Made by a program: the position numbers and the translations under genes. A model generated the notes under the pieces. The model was not told where the DNA came from. It was given only the letters and a program-made list of their open reading frames with translations, and ran no database searches. From positions 1-64,000 of the forward strand of contig LFSR01000034.1 of NCBI GenBank assembly GCA_001513155.1: 64,000 nt of DNA, read 5' to 3'. Source of the DNA: Syntrophomonas sp. DTU018. GTDB taxonomy: Bacteria; Bacillota; Syntrophomonadia; Syntrophomonadales; Syntrophomonadaceae. Shown piece after piece: positions 16,169 through 23,629 of this stretch. The stretch's first letter is position 1; every line of letters starts with the position of its first letter.

Positions 16169-16227
16169 ATTAGGAAGCGATGGCATTTTAGTCGTCCTTT
16201 TGGTACGGAGAGGGCCATTTTCACAAC

Positions 16228-17022
16228 ATGAGAAATAAAAGCCTGCTGTTGGAAGGAATCATAGTTGCTGCGGTAATCATTCTGGCCTTGATGGCCTGGC
16301 TGAGCCCCGGGCAAGAAATGAGCGACTTGAAAGTAGCCTGCAATGATGACGCTGCCGGTTTGCTGGTCAGTTATTTAGCCAGTCAAGATAGTGGAGCCCT
16401 CGAGGTTGTTAATATGAGCTATCAACAATTGCAGGATTGTTGCAACAGCCAAACCGAGCTGGCCTTAGCCGCCGGAAATTTTGATATGGCGATACTTTGT
16501 CCAGACAGTGCCGACAAATTGATTGCCAGCGGGCAGCCCTATGAAGTTTTGGGTGCGGTAGTCGTCAACGCTCTGGTACTGGTCACTTCTCAGGATAAGT
16601 TGCCGCAAACCGTAGGCTATATGAACGGCCGGGATATTCAGAAACAGTTAGTATGGTCCAACCTGGGCAGTAGCATTGAAATGCAGCCTATGCTGCCATC
16701 AGGCCTGCCCTATGCCCTGGAAAGAAAAGCGGTGGAAGGGATTGTCCTGGATATACTGGGGGCGCTGAAAATAGGTGGTTACCGTTCAGCCTTACCAGCG
16801 GATTATCCTACTTCGGTATTAGTGGTGCATAAAGATCTGATAGGCGGTCCTGAGTTAGCAAATTTTATTAAAGCCTATAACCAGGCGGCGGCAGAAATGA
16901 ACAGTACGGAAGTGCTGACCAGGGAGCTGGCTATAAAGTTGGAACTGGAAGATAGCAGTGCAGAGGTAGAAGTATGGAAAGACATGGGAGTGCAATACCG
17001 GATGCTGGCAATGCCAAATTAA
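16228..17022 (+). CDS. saoB: SaoB-like membrane-anchored substrate-binding protein (Cys form)
   Basis: 264 residues with an N-terminal uncleaved hydrophobic anchor (GIIVAAVIILALMAW) followed by a periplasmic-binding-like domain (NFDMAILCPDSADKL, GAVVVNALVLVT, TSVLVVHKDLIGGPELANFI). Residues 71-72 are a vicinal Cys-Cys (LQDCCNSQ). In the sao system as I recall it, SaoB is a second binding '(seleno)protein' in which one of these residues can be selenocysteine; here both are TGT/TGC. The end overlaps the start of the ABC permease by 49 nt in another frame. No strong ribosome site precedes ATG 16228 (AGAGGG lies about 12 nt off), perhaps because the repeat inserted just upstream. Confidence 0.65.
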   Translation: MRNKSLLLEGIIVAAVIILALMAWLSPGQEMSDLKVACNDDAAGLLVSYLASQDSGALEVVNMSYQQLQDCCNSQTELALAAGNFDMAILCPDSADKLIASGQPYEVLGAVVVNALVLVTSQDKLPQTVGYMNGRDIQKQLVWSNLGSSIEMQPMLPSGLPYALERKAVEGIVLDILGALKIGGYRSALPADYPTSVLVVHKDLIGGPELANFIKAYNQAAAEMNSTEVLTRELAIKLELEDSSAEVEVWKDMGVQYRMLAMPN

Positions 17023-17807
17023 ATCTGGGAGATATTTTTGATAAATATCGAGGTAATTTCTATACTCTGTTCGTATTAATGGTCCTGCTGATTATTTGGA
17101 ACTTTGCTGCCAGTAGGATACAGAACACTTTGTTGCTGCCCTATTTATCGGAAACAGCGATGGAGTTTTTCACTGCCTGGACAGATCCAGTTATCATGTC
17201 TAATTTAGGACTGACTTTAAAAAGGGTAATTACCGGTTTTCTTTATGCTTATGTGATTGGGGTTCCCCTCGGGCTTCTCATGGGTTATTCGGCCACGGCC
17301 ATGCAGTCGCTGGCACCTGTAATGAACTCCATTCGCCAGATTCCAATTATGGCTTGGGTACCCCTGTCGATCATCTGGTTTGGATTGGGAGATGGGCCGA
17401 CAGTTTTCTTGATTGCCATGAGTGCAATTTTCCCCCTGGTTATTAACACCATTGCCGGTGTGCAGGGAATCGATCCCAATTACTATAATGCTGCTCGCAG
17501 CATGGGTGCTTCAAAGCTGGACATCGTGCGCGACATTGTGGTACCGGGTGCAATGCCACATATTTTAACTGGCTGCCGCTTGGCTATGGGAGCCGGGTGG
17601 ATGTCTGTTATCTGTGCCGAGTTTATTGCTACCAGTGCTGGTTTTGGATTTCTGATGGTAGAAGCTCAGGTGCGTCTGGAAACAGCCCAGCTTTATGCCC
17701 TGATGATCATGTCGGGATTAGTGGGCTATGCCATTGATAAAGTGTTTATTGCCGTTGAGAGAAAAATGACTTCATGGAGATTCAAAGATGGCTTTGTTGG
17801 AAGTTAA
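16974..17807 (+). CDS. saoP: SaoP-like ABC transporter permease
   Basis: 277 residues with about six membrane segments of the SsuC/TauC/NrtB type. The cytoplasmic EAA loop that contacts the ATPase is YYNAARSMGASKLDIVRDIV followed by VPG. ATG 16974 has GAGG 7 nt upstream inside the end of saoB, supporting this start despite the 49-nt overlap. It pairs with the ATPase encoded immediately downstream (20-nt overlap) and with the binding proteins SaoX and SaoB to form an importer. The family is clear; the sao name rests on neighbours. Confidence 0.75.
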   Translation: MERHGSAIPDAGNAKLNLGDIFDKYRGNFYTLFVLMVLLIIWNFAASRIQNTLLLPYLSETAMEFFTAWTDPVIMSNLGLTLKRVITGFLYAYVIGVPLGLLMGYSATAMQSLAPVMNSIRQIPIMAWVPLSIIWFGLGDGPTVFLIAMSAIFPLVINTIAGVQGIDPNYYNAARSMGASKLDIVRDIVVPGAMPHILTGCRLAMGAGWMSVICAEFIATSAGFGFLMVEAQVRLETAQLYALMIMSGLVGYAIDKVFIAVERKMTSWRFKDGFVGS

Positions 17808-18675
17808 GGAGATCAGCAAAACATTTACCCAGAAGAAGAAACCTGCTCATATCGTCTTGGAAAACATGTCCTTTAATGTGGAACAGGGGCAGTATGTTTC
17901 TCTGCTGGGGCCATCCGGATGTGGAAAAACTACCCTTTTAACTATGCTGGGAGGCTTCATGTTGCCTGATGCGGGGCAGATCTATCTGGCCGGTAAAAAA
18001 GTCGAGGGACCAGGTCCGGATCGGGGGTTCGTTTTTCAGAATTATGCCCTATTTCCTTGGATGACAGTGAAGGAGAATATTCTTTATTCGCTTAAAGTGC
18101 AGAATTTCAGCAAAAAGGAAAGAGAGCAACGCTTACAGGAATTGCTGGATATATCTCATTTACATGGCAGTGAGAATAAATATCCCATACAGCTTTCCGG
18201 TGGTATGCAGCAAAGAGTAGCGGTTGTAAGAGCATTGGCCAGTCGCCCGGAGATACTGCTCCTGGATGAGCCCCTGGGAGCCATAGATTTTCAAATGCGC
18301 GAGCTTTTACAGGAAGAACTGGCAGCCCTGGTGGAAGAAACCAAAACTACTGTGGTGATGGTTACCCATGATGTAAATGAATCCGTTTACTTAAGCGATC
18401 GGGTCATCGTTATGTCTGCCAATAAAGGGCGGATCATTCAAGATGTGTATATCGATCTTCCCCGGCCTCGTTCACGCCAAAGCAAAGCTTTCAAAGAATA
18501 CGTGTCCGAACTGACCGACCTGGTACGCCAAGCTTTTCGAGAAGGAGAAAGTGAAAGAAGGGATGATATCCCGTTTAGGCATCGGGGCGTTGACAATATC
18601 TTTGTTGCTTCTTACAACCGGATGCACAGCAAGTATACCAATGTTGCCAATGGCAGAAGCAGAGCTGCCAAATAA
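17788..18675 (+). CDS. saoA: SaoA-like ABC transporter ATP-binding protein
   Basis: 295 residues. Walker A GPSGCGKTT, Q-loop FQNYALFPW, signature LSGGMQQRVA, Walker B ILLLDEPLGAID and switch VMVTHDVNESV are all intact, as in SsuB/TauB/NrtD. About 40 residues beyond the usual end (ERRDDIPFRHRGVDNIFVAS onward) form a C-terminal tail not typical of SsuB and of unknown role. It energises the permease encoded just upstream and is followed after 23 nt by the DsrE-like gene. Confidence 0.8.
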   Translation: MALLEVKEISKTFTQKKKPAHIVLENMSFNVEQGQYVSLLGPSGCGKTTLLTMLGGFMLPDAGQIYLAGKKVEGPGPDRGFVFQNYALFPWMTVKENILYSLKVQNFSKKEREQRLQELLDISHLHGSENKYPIQLSGGMQQRVAVVRALASRPEILLLDEPLGAIDFQMRELLQEELAALVEETKTTVVMVTHDVNESVYLSDRVIVMSANKGRIIQDVYIDLPRPRSRQSKAFKEYVSELTDLVRQAFREGESERRDDIPFRHRGVDNIFVASYNRMHSKYTNVANGRSRAAK

Positions 18676-18698
18676 ATAGTTTAAGGGAGAGGGTAAGA

Positions 18699-19031
18699 AT
18701 GAGGGTGGCTTACATTTTTTCCACCAACAATGCGCAAAGAATCCTGGACAAAATGATAATTCCTCAAATGCTGGAGGAAAGACACGGAGTGGAGGTTGTC
18801 GGGATGATGTTCTTCTTCGATAATACCTTCCTGCTTACCGAAGGCAGCAGTACCGGTGACAGATTGCAGGAGATTCATGAAAAATATGGCACCATTCTAA
18901 TGGCCTGCGATATGTGCAGCATCGAAAGAGGTATTGACGACAAATTGATTCAAGGCGCTGCTATTGGCTGTTTTCCTAACCTATACGCTGCTTTGGGCAG
19001 TGCCAACATCGATCAAGTTATTACTCTATAA
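18699..19031 (+). CDS. saoD: SaoD-like DsrE-family protein
   Basis: 110 residues with a DsrE/DsrF/YchN-like fold: N-terminal VAYIFSTNNAQRILDKM, a hydrophobic strand VVGMMFFFDNTFLL, and a CxxC pair ACDMC (Cys70, Cys73) plus Cys91 (GCFPNL). DsrE proteins carry or transfer sulfur through reactive cysteines. The ribosome site GGGAGAGGG precedes ATG 18699. As the last gene before a terminator it closes the operon. In the sao cluster a DsrE-related protein SaoD occupies this role; cytosolic thiol handling of the imported metal is inference. Confidence 0.7.
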   Translation: MRVAYIFSTNNAQRILDKMIIPQMLEERHGVEVVGMMFFFDNTFLLTEGSSTGDRLQEIHEKYGTILMACDMCSIERGIDDKLIQGAAIGCFPNLYAALGSANIDQVITL

Positions 19032-19050
19032 AAACACTGATAAGACTATT

Positions 19051-19085
19051 GCAGCCTCCTTATAAAAGCGAGGTTGCTATTTTTA
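19051..19085 (+). terminator. Rho-independent terminator of the sao operon
   Basis: GCAGCCTC (19051-19058) pairs with GAGGTTGC (19070-19077), with one G-T pair, followed by TATTTTTATG. It lies 20 nt after the saoD stop. Between here and 19325 I see only two very short frames (13 and 20 codons), the first with an AAGGAG site, and no convincing gene. Confidence 0.8.
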
Positions 19086-19325
19086 TGTGCAGGGCAGGGA
19101 ATCCGATTATAGGGTTAATTTCCCTAACGCTTAAAGAGAGTGGTTTGTTGTTGATTTTGGCAGCTTGACAATAACCATACTGTTCTGGTGTGCATTGCTG
19201 GGCGAAGCCAGGCATAAGAAGGAGCTATGTTCTTCTTTAGCGTGCTTTACCAATATATGGAGGAATGATACCATTATGGAAAGTGCAGGGGTATTTCTAC
19301 CGGTGTTTACCAGGAGGCTGATAAT

Positions 19326-20399
19326 ATGTCGCGTAAGTTGAAGGTAGCTGCGATTCAGATGGATGTAGCTCCGGCTCCTGTTCCCGTTCGGTTGGAGCGG
19401 GCCTATGGCTTGGTTCGAGAAGCTGCCGGCCAGGGAGCAGAACTGGTGGTACTGCCCGAGGTGTTTAATACCGGGTACGCATACACCAACGCAAATTATG
19501 AAAATGCGGAAAGATTTGAAGATGGTACTACGGTGCAGTGGATGAAGCATACTGCTGCCGAGCTTAATATCCATTTGGCGGGCAACCTGCTGCTTTGGGA
19601 TGAGGAAGGCCAGGATATTTACAATACCCTTTTGCTGTTTGCACCTGATGGGCGTATGTGGCGGTATATAAAAAATTATCCCTGGAGTTGGGAACGAGGC
19701 TATTTTGTCCCGGTCAAGAACCGGCCTCAAACGTTGGTGGCCCATACTGACCTTGGAGATATCGGTTTTTTAATCTGCTGGGACATTGCTCATGCGCATT
19801 TATGGAAGCAGTATGCGGGCAAAGTGGACCTGATGGTTATATCCAGCTGTCCGCCCGATGTTTTCAAAGCAAAATTGAGACTTCCTTCAGTGGAGCTGGG
19901 GCCTGAAGATATGGGCTCTACTATACAATCCATGCATGATGAAGCCCACAACCTGTTTGGGAAAACTATCGAACAGCAGTGCGCCTGGCTGGGTGTTCCG
20001 GCTGTGAGTGCTATATGCAATGGTACCTTTAATACACCTATCCCTAAAGGTAAAGGAACCTTTTTGGTTTATGTTTTATCTTCGCTGAAACTGGCCAAAT
20101 ACCTGGGTGAGGCCAATGATCTGGAAATGACCTGCCAGATGTATTCGGCCTGCAAGGTTATGGGAGCAGGCGGTGAGGTCTTGGCTGCCGCCAATAGCCG
20201 GGGAGATGAAGCGGTAATTACCGAAATAAGCTTGCCGGAGCAAAAGCCGCATCCTGCAGCTCGCCAACCCAAGCCCGTAGTACGTAAAACGTCTTATCTT
20301 TTGGCTAATTTCTGGTTCCCGCTTCTTACCCGTTCACTCTATGCGGGCAAGATTAAAGAGTTGAAAAGGGCTGCTCCGGGGAAAACTCTTGACGTTTAA
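19326..20399 (+). CDS. Carbon-nitrogen hydrolase (nitrilase superfamily)
   Basis: 357 residues. The Glu-Lys-Cys catalytic triad is visible: Glu45 in VVLPEVFNTGY, Lys116 in RYIKNYPWSWERGYF, and Cys151 in GFLICWDIAH. These enzymes hydrolyse nitriles, amides or carbamoyl groups in the cytoplasm. The substrate cannot be read from sequence. The C-terminal ~80 residues are longer than the minimal fold and end in a basic segment. AGGAGG lies 7 nt before ATG 19326. The gene follows the sao terminator, so it is probably a separate unit, with the short membrane-protein gene at 20487 next downstream. Confidence 0.8.
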   Translation: MSRKLKVAAIQMDVAPAPVPVRLERAYGLVREAAGQGAELVVLPEVFNTGYAYTNANYENAERFEDGTTVQWMKHTAAELNIHLAGNLLLWDEEGQDIYNTLLLFAPDGRMWRYIKNYPWSWERGYFVPVKNRPQTLVAHTDLGDIGFLICWDIAHAHLWKQYAGKVDLMVISSCPPDVFKAKLRLPSVELGPEDMGSTIQSMHDEAHNLFGKTIEQQCAWLGVPAVSAICNGTFNTPIPKGKGTFLVYVLSSLKLAKYLGEANDLEMTCQMYSACKVMGAGGEVLAAANSRGDEAVITEISLPEQKPHPAARQPKPVVRKTSYLLANFWFPLLTRSLYAGKIKELKRAAPGKTLDV

Positions 20400-20486
20400 A
20401 TGAGTAAAACAGGTGAGGTTTTGGTTCCCATTATAGGCCTTGAGAAGATAAACTATATTGAATCATAAAAAGGGGGAGAGAATAAT

Positions 20487-20732
20487 ATGGTGCTTTCACG
20501 AGTGGCCTGGGTGCTGGCGATTATTTGGCTTTTGTGTGCCTTTTTGGTGTTTCCCATACAGCGAGCAGGAATAGCTGCACAGTATATTATAGCCGGGGCT
20601 TTATTAATAGCTTCAGTAGGTATGGGAGTCTATCTGGCTGCCAAAGGCAAGGAACTGACTAAAAATGAACGCTGGGGAATCATATTGAGTATACCGGTTT
20701 GGCTGCTCCTGGCTTATACCTTTTACCGTTAA
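20487..20732 (+). CDS. Small membrane protein, unknown
   Basis: 81 residues with three predicted membrane segments (VAWVLAIIWLLCAFLVF, YIIAGALLIASVGMGVYLA, WGIILSIPVWLLLAYTFY). A strong ribosome site (GGGGGAGAG) precedes ATG 20487. I recognise no family. The 20733-20929 gap that follows holds a short inverted pair around CCCTAGG and no gene. Confidence 0.6.
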   Translation: MVLSRVAWVLAIIWLLCAFLVFPIQRAGIAAQYIIAGALLIASVGMGVYLAAKGKELTKNERWGIILSIPVWLLLAYTFYR

Positions 20733-20929
20733 TTGCCTTTCATGTTGTTAATCTATGTAGCCCTAGGTACATTCCATTAGGGATGATTAGCTGTCACTGG
20801 TCACGGGGCTATCTTCTGTGCTACCTGAATGTGAGATAGGCAATTATCAACCTGATTGCGGTTAATTGGGGCAGCAGTTATACTAAAATAAGTATTCAGG
20901 TCCGGTATTTTGCGAAAGAGGAATGAAAA

Positions 20930-21532
20930 GTGAAGAAGGAAAACCTGACGTCCCGCGATCTACAGGCCATAGAGAGCCGGCGCAAGATCTTTAACACGGC
21001 CGTTCAATTGATTGCAGAAAAGGGATTTGATAATGTGACAGTGGAGGAGATCTGCAAGAAATCCGGTGTGGCCAAAGGTCTTTTCTACCATTACTTCAAA
21101 TCCAAATCTGATATAGTTATCGAAACTTACATGGATGTGGACATAAAATTCAGTGCAGAAGTTATGGCTCTTCCCGCCACCGCCACCCCTTATGACCGGA
21201 TCATATGTGCGGTTTCCTTTCAAGCCCGCTATGCTAAAGCTAAAGGCCTGGAATTCGTTAAGCAGATCTACAAACACCAGTTGGATACAGGTACTGCCTT
21301 TTTTATTTCGGAAGACCGTGCTTTTTTTAGATTGATACGCGATGCTATTCGTGAAGGTCAGCAGGAAAATCAGATACGCTCGGATGTCTCCGCCGAAGTT
21401 CTTACTCGCTTGGTTTTAAGCATCTCCCGCGGCATCACTTATGACTGGTGCCTGCATGATGGAGATTACGACATTGAAGAGGTTATGAAAAGATCATTTC
21501 TAATGCTGTTGCCCTCATTCCATACTATTTAA
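20930..21532 (+). CDS. TetR/AcrR-family transcriptional regulator
   Basis: 200 residues from GTG 20930 with AAAGAGG upstream. The N-terminal helix-turn-helix is typical (RRKIFNTAVQLIAEKGFDNV, VEEICKKSGVAKGLFYHYFK SKSDI). The C-terminal ligand domain is unclassified. It is encoded just upstream of an acyl-CoA synthetase and so may sense acyl-CoA or fatty acids like FadR-type TetR proteins in Bacillus and Thermus; that link is contextual. Confidence 0.85.
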   Translation: MKKENLTSRDLQAIESRRKIFNTAVQLIAEKGFDNVTVEEICKKSGVAKGLFYHYFKSKSDIVIETYMDVDIKFSAEVMALPATATPYDRIICAVSFQARYAKAKGLEFVKQIYKHQLDTGTAFFISEDRAFFRLIRDAIREGQQENQIRSDVSAEVLTRLVLSISRGITYDWCLHDGDYDIEEVMKRSFLMLLPSFHTI

Positions 21533-21609
21533 TTTGTACCGCCTTCAAGGTAACCTTCCTGTATTGTGTGCCATATTTATCACATACCGAATTAAGTTTT
21601 TCATTTTCG

Positions 21610-21639
21610 TTGACCGCCAGCCGGTGACCGCAGTATAAT
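21610..21639 (+). promoter_or_regulatory. Sigma-A promoter for the frameshifted acyl-CoA synthetase
   Basis: TTGACC (21610-21615) is separated by 18 bp from TATAAT (21634-21639). It lies 40 nt before a short leader frame and about 90 nt before the synthetase ATG at 21730. The interval also contains GGTGACC, part of an imperfect repeat that could be a regulator site. Confidence 0.55.
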
Positions 21640-21678
21640 GAGATAAATGTCGTATATTGGAGAATAAAGGAGGCGATT

Positions 21679-21717
21679 ATGAATTTTATTGCTTTGTTGG
21701 CAGTTCAATATAATTAG
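21679..21717 (+). CDS. 12-codon leader frame
   Basis: ATG 21679 has a near-ideal ribosome site (AAAGGAGGCG, 21666-21675) and encodes MNFIALLAVQYN before TAG. That stop overlaps the next ribosome site (TTAGGAGGCGAC) serving the synthetase ATG at 21730. The two ribosome sites are near duplicates. It may be a translated leader or a by-product of local duplication; no regulatory amino-acid run is present. Confidence 0.35.
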   Translation: MNFIALLAVQYN

Positions 21718-21729
21718 GAGGCGACAAGT

Positions 21730-23372
21730 ATGGAAACTATCGGTTACCAGTACCAGCTTACATTACGTAGCTTTTTAGATTACGGCCTTATTTATGCCCC
21801 TAACCAAGTAATTAAGTACCGGGATGAACTGCAGTTTACCTACCTGGAACACTATGAACGCGTCAAGCGGCTATCAAATGCCCGGCTTATCTGGGAGTAA
21901 AACCTGGAGAAGCAGTTGGTATGCTAGAATGGGATACCCATCGGTACCTGGAAGCTCATTGGGCAATTCCCCTGTACGGCAGTCTATTTCACACCGTGAA
22001 CATCCGCATGGCCCCCGAGCAAATCGCCTATTGTATTAACCACGCTGAAGATGTAGTATTGTTCATCAACGAAGATTTTCTCCCGCTCATTGAAAGTATT
22101 CAGGATCAACTAACCACCGTCCGGGCTTATGTGTTGATGTCGGACAAGAAAGATTTCCGCCCTGAAACTTCACTTCCCAATGTCTACTTATATGAAGATT
22201 TACTGGCTCTGCAATCCCCTGATTACGAATTCCCAGAGATATCGGAAAACAGTCGTGCTACCCTGTGCTATACCTCAGGTACTACCGGTAATCCCAAAGG
22301 GGTTGTTTTCACTCACCGGGATCTGTTTATGCATGCGGTATCAGTGTGTATGACCTGGGGGTTATATCCGGGAGGTATGGAGTTCAGAGCCAATCAGGTA
22401 TATATGCCCCTTACTCCCATGTTCCATGTACAGGCATGGGGTGTGCCTTATTTCGCCTTCATGATGGGATGTAAATTTATCTTGCCCGGACGCTATGAAC
22501 CCGACAAGATCCTCAGATGGCTGCATGAAGAAAAGGTCAATTTCAGCCACTGTGTCACTACTATCCTGCATATGCTGGTCTTCCATCCTGATGCGGAAAA
22601 ATATGACCTCAGCAATTGGCATGTAGGGTTAGGCGGTGCCAAACTCAACCGGCAGCTGGCCGAACGTGCCTGGGAACTGGGCATATTGACCCAATCCTGT
22701 TATGGAATGACCGAAACCTGTCCGGCCATGACCCTGGGACAATTGAGAGAAGAACATCTGGATCTGCCCATGGAAGACAAGATTTCTTATTATATAAAGA
22801 GCGGTATTCCCTGGATTTTCTCCCGGGTCAAAGTAGTGGATGATGACTTCAATGAACTGCCTCATGATGGCCATTCAGTCGGCAATGTGGTAGTGCGTAC
22901 TCCCTGGTGTACCCATGAGTACTTCCGTGAACCTGAAAAGACCCGGGAATTGTGGAAGAATGGCTGGCTTAACACCGGAGATGTCGGCTATATTGATCCA
23001 GAAGGTTATTTAATGATTACTGACCGTAATAAAGATGCCATTAAGTCCGGAGGCGAGTGGATTTCTACTTTGATACTGGAAGATGCCATCAGCCAATTCA
23101 AACCAGTATTAGAGTGCGCAGTTATCGGCGTACCTCATCCTCGCTGGGATGAAAGACCTTGTGCCTGTATAGCTCTCAAACCCGGAGAAACCGCTACTGC
23201 CGAAGATGTCAGAGCTCACCTGGAAAAATTCGCTGCAGAGGGCAAAATAGAAAAATGGTGGATACCGGACCTCCCCGATGGCTATTTCTTCGTAGACGCT
23301 ATCCCCCACAACTACATCGGCAAGATCGAGAAAAACGTACTTCGTCAGATGTATGCGGAAAAGCATAAATAG
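21730..23372 (+). pseudogene. Acyl-CoA synthetase (AMP-binding) with a single-base frameshift
   Basis: The first frame from ATG 21730 (METIGYQYQLTLRSFLDYGL...) stops at TAA 21898-21900. The second frame continues the same protein without loss (AYLGVKPGEAVGMLEWDTHR, then YTSGTTGNPKG, GMTETCPA, NTGDVGY, and KxGGEWI near the lid). The crossover is around 21883-21888 (AATGCCCGGCTTATC). The span of 1643 nt is one short of 548 codons, so restoring one base gives a normal 547-aa enzyme. The rest of the protein is well conserved, so this is either a recent mutation or a base-calling error. The intact enzyme would activate a fatty or aromatic acid to its CoA thioester. Confidence 0.8.
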
Positions 23373-23385
23373 GTAAACAGATAGA

Positions 23386-23424
23386 GCAGCCAGCAGTTTA
23401 TGTAAAAAGCTGCTGGCTGCTTTT
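23386..23424 (+). terminator. Rho-independent terminator
   Basis: GCAGCCAGCAG (23386-23396) pairs perfectly with CTGCTGGCTGC (23410-23420), followed by TTTTATT, 14 nt after the synthetase stop. The following 200 bp is very AT-rich with several TATAAT-like hexamers upstream of the next gene. Confidence 0.9.
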
Positions 23425-23629
23425 ATTGGATTCTATCTAATACCACGTTCCAATTTGCCAGGAAAAAGCCGCCTATAAGCCAGAACACTTACCCCCCTTT
23501 TATGCCAATTTTAGTAAAAATAAGCAATATATATAAAAATATTATGATATTAAATAATATAGTGTCGTAATTATGATATAATATTATAAATAGATCACGG
23601 AGTGAAATAAGATCAGGGGAGGGATTATC

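Noticed and set aside
14285-17022. Possible in-frame UGA selenocysteine codons in saoC or saoB
   Set aside because: The key positions are TGC/TGT and both genes end at ordinary TAG/TAA codons, so no selenocysteine is needed.
19203-19345. Chain of tiny frames (13 and 20 codons) before the nitrilase gene
   Set aside because: Only the first has a plausible ribosome site and neither shows any recognisable sequence; the nitrilase has its own AGGAGG.
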